From Solobacterium sp. (GTDB taxonomy: Bacteria > Bacillota_I > Bacilli_A > Erysipelotrichales > Erysipelotrichaceae): a stretch of DNA of 36,102 nt. This document shows positions 31,503 through 36,102 of the stretch, piece after piece (the first letter of the stretch is position 1; every line of letters begins with the position of its first letter). The notes below the pieces were generated by a model, which saw only the letters and a list, made by a program, of their open reading frames with translations, ran no database searches and was not told the origin of the DNA. The stretch spans positions 1 to 36,102 of the forward strand of contig JAFOIT010000082.1 in assembly GCA_017420585.1 (NCBI GenBank), read 5' to 3'. The position numbers and the translations under genes are program-made.

Positions 31503-32723
31503 ATGAAAACTGAAAGAAACTTCCCGGCTGTACAGGTGACGAAAAAGCAGGAAGCCCGGCTGCGGGCCGGCCATCCCTGGGTATATGACACGGAAATCAC
31601 ATCCGGCAGCCAGGAAATCGCCAACGGGGCGCTGGTGGATGTGATGAACCAGAAGAATCATTATCTGGGGACCGGGCTCTGGAGCGAGCAGTCGAAGATC
31701 CGTATCAGGCTGCTGTCGGCCAATGCCAATGAGGTCTTTGACGATGCCTTCTTTGCCCGGCGGACAGAATATGCCCTGGCTTACCGGGAAAAGGTAATGG
31801 GGGAGGATTTCACCTCCTGCCGGCTGATCCACGGTGAAGCGGACGGGCTGCCGGGGGTCACGGTGGACCGGTATGGCGATATTCTTGCGGCGGAGGTGCT
31901 CTCCTACGGCATGGAACAGCGCAAGACAGTCATTTACGATGCCCTGATCAGCGGCCTTGCCAAGCGCGGGGTCACGGTCCGCGGCATCTATGAGCGCAAC
32001 GAGGGCGCCCTGCGGCAGAAAGAAGGCCTGCCCCTGGAAAAGGGCTGGTATGTACATGGCGCCGCCGTGCCGGAACAGACGGTATTCCCGATCACGGAGA
32101 ACGGGATCCGCTACATGGTGGATGTGGAAAACGGCCAGAAGACAGGTTTTTTCCTGGATCAGAAATATAACCGCCTGACGGTACGGAAGATGGCTGCGGG
32201 CATGCGGGTGCTGGACTGCTGCACCCATACCGGGGCCTTTGCCCTGAACGCGGCTGCCGGCGGGGCTGCGGCTGTGACGGCGGTTGACATTTCCCGGCGG
32301 GCCCTGGACCTGGCGGCAGAGAACGCGGCACTGAACGGCTTCAATGATATTCAGTTTGTGGAAGCCGATGTTTTTGCCTATCTGGAAGAACAGCTGCAGA
32401 AGCACGCTGCCTATGACCTGATCATTCTCGATCCGCCGGCCTTCACGAAAAGCCGCCGGACCTTTGCCCGGGCCAGCAGCGGCTATCAGCGGCTGAATGC
32501 CCTGGCCATGCGGATCCTGCCCCGGGGCGGTTACCTGGTGACCTGCTCGTGCTCGCATTTCATGCATACGGAGGACTTTCTGGAGATGCTGCAGCGGGCG
32601 GCCGGTGATGCCGGTGTCGGGCTGCGCCTGGTGGAGGAAAGACACGCTTCCCCGGACCATCCGGTCATGCTTGGAATTGATGAAACAGATTACCTGAAAT
32701 TCTTCCTCCTGCAGATTGCCTGA
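31503..32723 (+). CDS. rlmI: RlmI-like class I SAM-dependent rRNA methyltransferase
   Basis: 406 residues from ATG 31503 with AGAGGGGGA just upstream; longer frames start inside the previous gene. RlmI-type enzymes make m5C in 23S rRNA. An N-terminal PUA domain (about 8-75: KKQEARLRAGHPWVYDTEI) is followed by IHGEADGLPGVTVDRYGD and the methyltransferase core: NGQKTGFFLDQKYNR, VLDCCTHTGAFALNAA (SAM loop), AVDISRRALDLAAENA, DLIILDPPAF, and the catalytic cysteine region TCSCSHFM. Length and order match RlmI closely. The exact nucleotide target is inferred from the family. Confidence 0.9.
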   Translation: MKTERNFPAVQVTKKQEARLRAGHPWVYDTEITSGSQEIANGALVDVMNQKNHYLGTGLWSEQSKIRIRLLSANANEVFDDAFFARRTEYALAYREKVMGEDFTSCRLIHGEADGLPGVTVDRYGDILAAEVLSYGMEQRKTVIYDALISGLAKRGVTVRGIYERNEGALRQKEGLPLEKGWYVHGAAVPEQTVFPITENGIRYMVDVENGQKTGFFLDQKYNRLTVRKMAAGMRVLDCCTHTGAFALNAAAGGAAAVTAVDISRRALDLAAENAALNGFNDIQFVEADVFAYLEEQLQKHAAYDLIILDPPAFTKSRRTFARASSGYQRLNALAMRILPRGGYLVTCSCSHFMHTEDFLEMLQRAAGDAGVGLRLVEERHASPDHPVMLGIDETDYLKFFLLQIA

Positions 32724-32755
32724 ACCGACGAAAACATGAAAAAACAGCAATAATA

Positions 32756-32764
32756 TGCTATTAT
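32756..32764 (+). promoter_or_regulatory. Extended -10 promoter candidate of carD
   Basis: TGC-TATTAT (32756-32764), about 37 bases before the carD ATG. It overlaps an all-A/T hairpin AATAATA-TGC-TATTATT (32749-32765) followed by TTAAT, which might instead act as a weak terminator for the rRNA methyltransferase gene. Confidence 0.45.
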
Positions 32765-32801
32765 TTTAATGTATCAGTTATAGAAGGGCAGGTGGATGTG
32801 C

Positions 32802-33296
32802 ATGTATAAAATCGATGATGTCGTTGTTTACAGAAGGAATGTGTGCCGGGTCGTCGGCCAGTGCACATCAGACCTTACCGGGGAAGACTGCTATATCCTG
32901 GAACCGTACAGTCTGCAGGATGGGTCGACCCGTATGAAAGTCCCGGTGGCCAACAAGGGAGGGCATCTGCGGGACCTGATCACGCGAGAGGAAATCGACC
33001 GTCTGATCGGGCGCTTTCATACGATCGAATGCCTGGAAAACAAACCGGCAAATATGAAGAGCCAGTATGCGGCGCTGCTGAAGGGAGACGAACCGGAAGA
33101 ATTGATGCGGATCATCAAGACATCATATCTCCGGAATAAGGAACGGCTTGAATCCCATAAGAAACTGGCGTCCATTGACGGCGAATATATGCGCAAGGCA
33201 GAACAGTATTTATTTGAAGAATTTGCCGTAGCACTTGAAACAACCTTTGACCAGGCGAAAGATTACTTTGAAAAACAACTGGATAAACTCCAGTAA
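32802..33296 (+). CDS. carD: CarD-family transcriptional regulator
   Basis: 164 residues from ATG 32802 (MYKIDDVVVYRRN), chosen because AGGTGG (32790-32795) is six bases upstream and family members begin M(F/Y)KIGD-like; ATG 32796 adds only two residues. CarD/CdnL proteins bind the RNA polymerase beta subunit through the N-terminal Tudor-like RID domain (about 1-58: VYRRNVCRVVGQ...YILEPYSLQDGSTRMKVPV) and stabilise open promoter complexes, especially at rRNA promoters. The C-terminal half is helical and charged, with REEIDRLIGRF and the alpha-helical tail through YLRNKERLESHKKLASIDGEYMRKAEQYLFEE. Length is usual for Bacillota. Its own terminator follows. Confidence 0.9.
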   Translation: MYKIDDVVVYRRNVCRVVGQCTSDLTGEDCYILEPYSLQDGSTRMKVPVANKGGHLRDLITREEIDRLIGRFHTIECLENKPANMKSQYAALLKGDEPEELMRIIKTSYLRNKERLESHKKLASIDGEYMRKAEQYLFEEFAVALETTFDQAKDYFEKQLDKLQ

Positions 33297-33299
33297 AAG

Positions 33300-33322
33300 G
33301 AATTCCCAGGAATTCTTTTTTT
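33300..33322 (+). terminator. Terminator of carD
   Basis: GAATTC (33300-33305) / GAATTC (33310-33315), loop CCAG, followed by seven T (33316-33322). Confidence 0.75.
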
Positions 33323-33323
33323 C

Positions 33324-33352
33324 TTGCCTGCACTCAGGGTTCATGTTAGGCT
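33324..33352 (+). promoter_or_regulatory. Promoter candidate of mntP
   Basis: TTGCCT (33324-33329), 17-base spacer, TAGGCT (33347-33352) with TGT directly before (extended -10). The ATG at 33362 is only nine bases after the -10, leaving almost no leader. Confidence 0.4.
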
Positions 33353-33361
33353 TTTGAGTCG

Positions 33362-33916
33362 ATGAAACTGTGGGAAGTAATTGTCATAGCGATTGGTCTG
33401 TCCATGGATGCCTTTGCGGTATCCATATGCAAGGGGCTGGCTTCCGGAAAAGCCACCGGGCGTCAGGCCCTGAGCGCGGCGGTATGGTTCGGCGGCTTTC
33501 AGGCACTGATGCCGGCCATCGGTTATCTGCTGGGCATGGCCTTCAAGGATTACATTACGGCCGTGGATCACTGGATTGCGTTTATCCTGCTGGGCTGGAT
33601 CGGCATCAATATGATCCGGGAAGCGTTCGGGGATGAACCGGCAGTGCCGGATTTCAGCTGGAAGGCCATGATGCCGCTGGCTGTCGCAACCAGCATTGAC
33701 GCCCTGGCCACCGGGGTCATGTTTTCGTTCCTCAATGTCAGACTGCTGCCGACGGTCGCATCCATCGGGATTATTACCGGGCTGCTGTCCTTTACAGGCG
33801 TAAAAGCCGGTGCCCTGCTGGGCAGCCGGTTTCAGAAAGGCTCACAGATCCTCGGGGGAACAGTACTGATTCTGATGGGGGTTAAAATCCTGCTGGAGCA
33901 TCTGGGGATTCTGTAG
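33362..33916 (+). CDS. mntP: Manganese efflux pump MntP (YebN)
   Basis: 184 residues, ATG 33362; only a weak GAG lies upstream. MntP exports Mn2+ from the cytoplasm. Six membrane helices in two repeats, each with the family's aspartate motif: GLSMDAFAVSICKG (12-25, Asp16) and ATSIDALATGVMFSF (109-123, Asp113). Length is exactly typical. In many bacteria a yybP-ykoY manganese riboswitch precedes mntP; here only 39 bases separate it from the carD terminator, so none fits. The 3' end overlaps the convergent YjjG-like gene by 35 bases. Confidence 0.93.
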   Translation: MKLWEVIVIAIGLSMDAFAVSICKGLASGKATGRQALSAAVWFGGFQALMPAIGYLLGMAFKDYITAVDHWIAFILLGWIGINMIREAFGDEPAVPDFSWKAMMPLAVATSIDALATGVMFSFLNVRLLPTVASIGIITGLLSFTGVKAGALLGSRFQKGSQILGGTVLILMGVKILLEHLGIL

Positions 33917-34598
33917 CAGCCGTCAGTTTCTTTAATAGCGGGACAAATTCAGCCAGCCGGGAAATGGTATAGTCCGGGTGGTTTTTTTCTGCGTTCCGCT
34001 CCGGGTTGAACCAGCAGGACAAAAGCCCGGCCGTCATGGCCCCGCGGATGTCAGCGGTCAGCGAATCACCCAGCAGGATGACTTCACATGGCCGCAGGCC
34101 CAGCCGTTCCAGACAGGCGGAGAAAAAGCGGGGATCCGGTTTGGTATAGCCGATGACTTCACTGACAAAAAGATCATTGAAATACGGCAGGAAGCCGGCC
34201 AGGGAAAGCCGGGTTGTTTGCTGCTCCAGCGGGCCGTTGGAGGCCGCATACAGCGGGACAAACTGCGCCAGGGAGGCCAGCATCTCACCGGCGCCTTCCA
34301 CCGGGATGCAGCTGTCATGAAGCCAGCGCAGGAACTCATGCTCAAAAGCCAGGCCGTCCGCGGCAATGCCGAGCTCCCGGAAAATCATTACCCAGCGCCG
34401 CTGCCGGACTTCCTGCTGGGTCATCCGGCCCTGTTCCACCTGATGCCACAGGCTGTCTGTCACCTGCCGGAATACGGTCATGGTTTCCGGCGGCAGTTCA
34501 ACCCCGCAGGCGGCTGCGGCGTGCTCCGCGGACCAGCGTGAGCAGGCGTTGAAATCCAGCAGGGTATCGTCAATATCAAGCAGTACAGCCTTGATCAC
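33882..34598 (-). CDS. YjjG-like HAD hydrolase (noncanonical pyrimidine nucleotidase type)
   Basis: 238 residues, starting at GTG 34598 with GAGGA six bases upstream; the start lies two bases after the sirtuin stop codon. HAD motif I LLDIDDTLLDF (6-16, Asp8/Asp10), motif II AASNGPLEQQTTRL, motif III Lys in VIGYTKPDPRFF, motif IV LLGDSLTADIRGA. The pattern SNG..EQQ..RL..AG...YF...FVSE..G..KPDPR.F is that of YjjG/YfnB phosphatases, which in E. coli remove phosphate from damaged pyrimidine nucleotides. Substrate specificity is not proven by sequence. Last gene of the WYL-sirtuin-YjjG operon; tail-to-tail overlap with mntP. Confidence 0.85.
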   Translation of the reverse strand: MIKAVLLDIDDTLLDFNACSRWSAEHAAAACGVELPPETMTVFRQVTDSLWHQVEQGRMTQQEVRQRRWVMIFRELGIAADGLAFEHEFLRWLHDSCIPVEGAGEMLASLAQFVPLYAASNGPLEQQTTRLSLAGFLPYFNDLFVSEVIGYTKPDPRFFSACLERLGLRPCEVILLGDSLTADIRGAMTAGLLSCWFNPERNAEKNHPDYTISRLAEFVPLLKKLTAATESPDAPAGF

Positions 34599-34600
34599 AA

Positions 34601-35335
34601 TCAGTCCTCGATACTGATGGCCGGGAAGACCTCACGGAAACTGGCCTGGATCAGCAGGTCGGCATTTTCGTCATACGGGGTGGCTGAGCGGTTGATCAGG
34701 ACCAGGTGGTCTCCCTGGAAATACCGGATCATGCCGGCGGCCGGATAGACTACCAGCGAAGTCCCCAGGACAATCAGCACATCAGCCGCGGCGATCTTGC
34801 GGATGGCGCTGCTCATGACGGAAGAATCGAGGGACTCCTCGTAAAGGACGACATCCGGTTTGACAATGCCGCCGCAGACCCGGCAGCGCGGGATGCCGGT
34901 GGAATTCTTGATATACAGGGCATCATGGAAGGCCCCGCAGTCCATGCAGTAATTGCGCAGGATGGAGCCGTGCAGCTCATCCACATGTTTCGAGCCGGCA
35001 GCTGTATGGAGGCCGTCGATATTCTGCGTCACCACCCCCAGGCACTTGCCTTTTTCTTCCAGCTTGGCCATGAGTTTGTGCGTTTCGTTCGGGGCGGCAT
35101 CCAGAATCAGCATGCGGTCCCGGTAGAAACGGTAAAACTCTTCCGGATTGTCATCAAAGAAGCTCCGGCTGATGATCGTTTCCGGCGGGTAGTCGTACTC
35201 CTGGTTGTAAAGACCGTCCTGGCTGCGGAAATCGGGAATGCCGCTGTCGGTTGAAACACCGGCCCCGGTAAAGAATACGATCCGTTTTCCTTCATCAATG
35301 ATTTTCTGCAGCTGTTCCAGTTTCTTCGGATCCAT
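34601..35335 (-). CDS. cobB: NAD-dependent protein deacylase, sirtuin (CobB/SIR2 family)
   Basis: 244 residues from ATG 35335; AAAGGAG eight bases upstream fixes this start over a GTG at 35353. It removes acyl groups from protein lysines using NAD. Motifs: TGAGVSTDSGIPDFRS (23-38), TQNIDGLH (103-110), catalytic His122 (ELHGS), zinc cysteines 130, 133, 151 and 154 (CMDC...CRVC), VLIVLGTSLVVYPAAG and LVLINRSATP. All key residues are intact. The first 41 bases lie within the end of the WYL regulator gene, so translation is probably coupled. Confidence 0.94.
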   Translation of the reverse strand: MDPKKLEQLQKIIDEGKRIVFFTGAGVSTDSGIPDFRSQDGLYNQEYDYPPETIISRSFFDDNPEEFYRFYRDRMLILDAAPNETHKLMAKLEEKGKCLGVVTQNIDGLHTAAGSKHVDELHGSILRNYCMDCGAFHDALYIKNSTGIPRCRVCGGIVKPDVVLYEESLDSSVMSSAIRKIAAADVLIVLGTSLVVYPAAGMIRYFQGDHLVLINRSATPYDENADLLIQASFREVFPAISIED

Positions 35336-36102
35336 GTTCGTTTCTCCTTTCACCGTAAGTTTTGTTTATCGAAGCGGCAATATCCTGCAGGGCAGCGATC
35401 AGGCTGGCCGGCCGGAGGATGGTAATCCGGTCGTAGAACTGCAGGAACCATGCCGTAAGGGTCGGGGTGACGGCCGTGCGGATGGAAGCCGTAAAGCCGG
35501 TGTCCGTGACATTGCTGATGATGATGTCCTGGCCGAAGCGGTCAAACAGCACATTGCTCAGCGACCGGTCAAATACGGCAGTAACCGTGACGGCATCGCC
35601 GTGATACATATCGAAGGATGTCCGCTTCCAGGCTTCCATGTCGAAATAAACCGGTTCTTCAGTATCTTCGAGCATCTGCAGGTGTTCCATCTTATCAATC
35701 CGGTAGGCCGCGAAATCCCTGTGTTTCCGGTCACGGAAGATCCCGTAATAGCGGCCCTGGCTGCTCATGACCGCACAGGGGAGCAGGTGATAGCTGCGGC
35801 GGCTGCGGCGGTATGTTTTCTGGCGGTTGACGGAGACATCATAGTAGCGGAACTCCACCAGATGATGCCCGGCAGCGGCTTCGAGAAGGATTTCAATATA
35901 GCGGATCACATTCGGATTATCGGTCTTGCCCTCGGCTGCGGATGCGGCCGGCAGGAGCTTCTGCTGTTCGCTGCTGAGCAGGGTTTTCAGCTGCGCGGAC
36001 AGACGGTCGGACTGGTCCCGGGAGATAGCAGGGGAGTTCTGGACGGCATCTGTAAGAACCATGATCTCGGCCGGCTGAAACTGCCGGTTCAGATAATATC
36101 CC
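35295..36102 (-). CDS. WYL-domain transcriptional regulator (N-terminus beyond window)
   Basis: The frame stays open to the window edge at 36102. An ATG at 36062 exists, but the codons before it read GYYLNRQFQPAEI and continue into MVLTDAVQNSPAIS, which matches the linker after the DNA-binding domain in HTH-WYL proteins. The true start therefore lies outside. The visible part holds the WYL domain: IEILLEAAAGHHLVEFRYYD, YHLLPCAVMSSQGRYYGIFRDRK (YYG in place of the WYL triad), AAYRIDKMEHLQML, and the C-terminal WCX part VTVTAVFDRSLSNVLFDRFG...ILRPASLIAALQDI. WYL proteins sense ligands, often nucleotides, and regulate defence or stress genes. Overlaps the sirtuin start by 41 bases, so it probably heads that operon. 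Confidence 0.85.
   Translation of the reverse strand, partial: GYYLNRQFQPAEIMVLTDAVQNSPAISRDQSDRLSAQLKTLLSSEQQKLLPAASAAEGKTDNPNVIRYIEILLEAAAGHHLVEFRYYDVSVNRQKTYRRSRRSYHLLPCAVMSSQGRYYGIFRDRKHRDFAAYRIDKMEHLQMLEDTEEPVYFDMEAWKRTSFDMYHGDAVTVTAVFDRSLSNVLFDRFGQDIIISNVTDTGFTASIRTAVTPTLTAWFLQFYDRITILRPASLIAALQDIAASINKTYGERRNEHGSEETGTAAENH

Noticed and set aside
33323-33361. Possible yybP-ykoY manganese riboswitch before mntP
   Set aside because: The gap is 39 bases, far too short for the riboswitch fold.
1-36102. CRISPR arrays, insertion sequences, prophage genes or rRNA genes
   Set aside because: No regularly spaced direct repeats, transposase or phage structural genes, or rRNA segments were seen on either strand.

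Overview
The window looks like a chromosomal stretch of a Bacillota bacterium. By eye the DNA is above half G+C, with frequent CGG and CCG codons. Gram-positive-type traits include a diacylated-lipoprotein signal on a sugar-binding protein, strong AGGAGG-like ribosome sites, a CarD-type regulator, a Mbeg1-like hydrolase and tRNA genes with encoded CCA ends. An Erysipelotrichia-like or clostridial relative is my best guess, but that is inference. No phage, insertion sequence or CRISPR array was seen. Most genes are recognisable housekeeping or metabolic genes, in short operons on both strands.

Left part (1-8.4 kb): the end of a GNAT acetyltransferase; a four-gene carbohydrate ABC importer operon (binding lipoprotein, ATPase, two permeases) with a perfect CcpA/LacI-family-type operator just before its first gene; rarA on the other strand; malQ; then a tRNA-Glu/tRNA-Trp unit. 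Importer and MalQ together suggest oligosaccharide uptake and maltodextrin processing, although the importer's substrate is not shown by the sequence.

8.4-18 kb: a secreted or membrane phosphodiester-glycosidase-like protein, a membrane-anchored partner and a uridine phosphorylase form one overlapping unit. A single-chain GmrSD-type (DUF262-HNH-DUF4357) type IV restriction enzyme follows; it is the only clear defence gene and overlaps mutY tail to tail. Next come tRNA-Gly(CCC), a uridine-kinase-like P-loop enzyme, a Mbeg1-like hydrolase and a UraA-type uracil permease. With Udp these make a dispersed pyrimidine-salvage set.

18-26 kb: a radical SAM protein, a TRIC/UPF0126 channel-like protein, a 309-base gap with strong RNA-structure signals, then a tight cluster: a C39-like cysteine-peptidase-fold protein, a 975-residue tandem activase of the 2-hydroxyacyl-CoA dehydratase activator family, its separately encoded HgdB-like partner, a HAD phosphatase and a YbaK-type deacylase. 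This cluster, with a terminator hairpin ending immediately before its first ATG, is the least understood part of the window and the best candidate for an undescribed system.

26-36 kb: a minus-strand operon of MBOAT acyltransferase, DHHW protein, RlmD-like methyltransferase and RluA-family pseudouridine synthase; a divergent peroxiredoxin-like plus RlmI-like pair; CarD; MntP; and a minus-strand WYL regulator (running off the window), sirtuin and YjjG-like phosphatase operon. Several genes (mutY, the radical SAM gene, mntP) have extended -10 promoter candidates so close to the start codon that leaderless or near-leaderless mRNAs are plausible.
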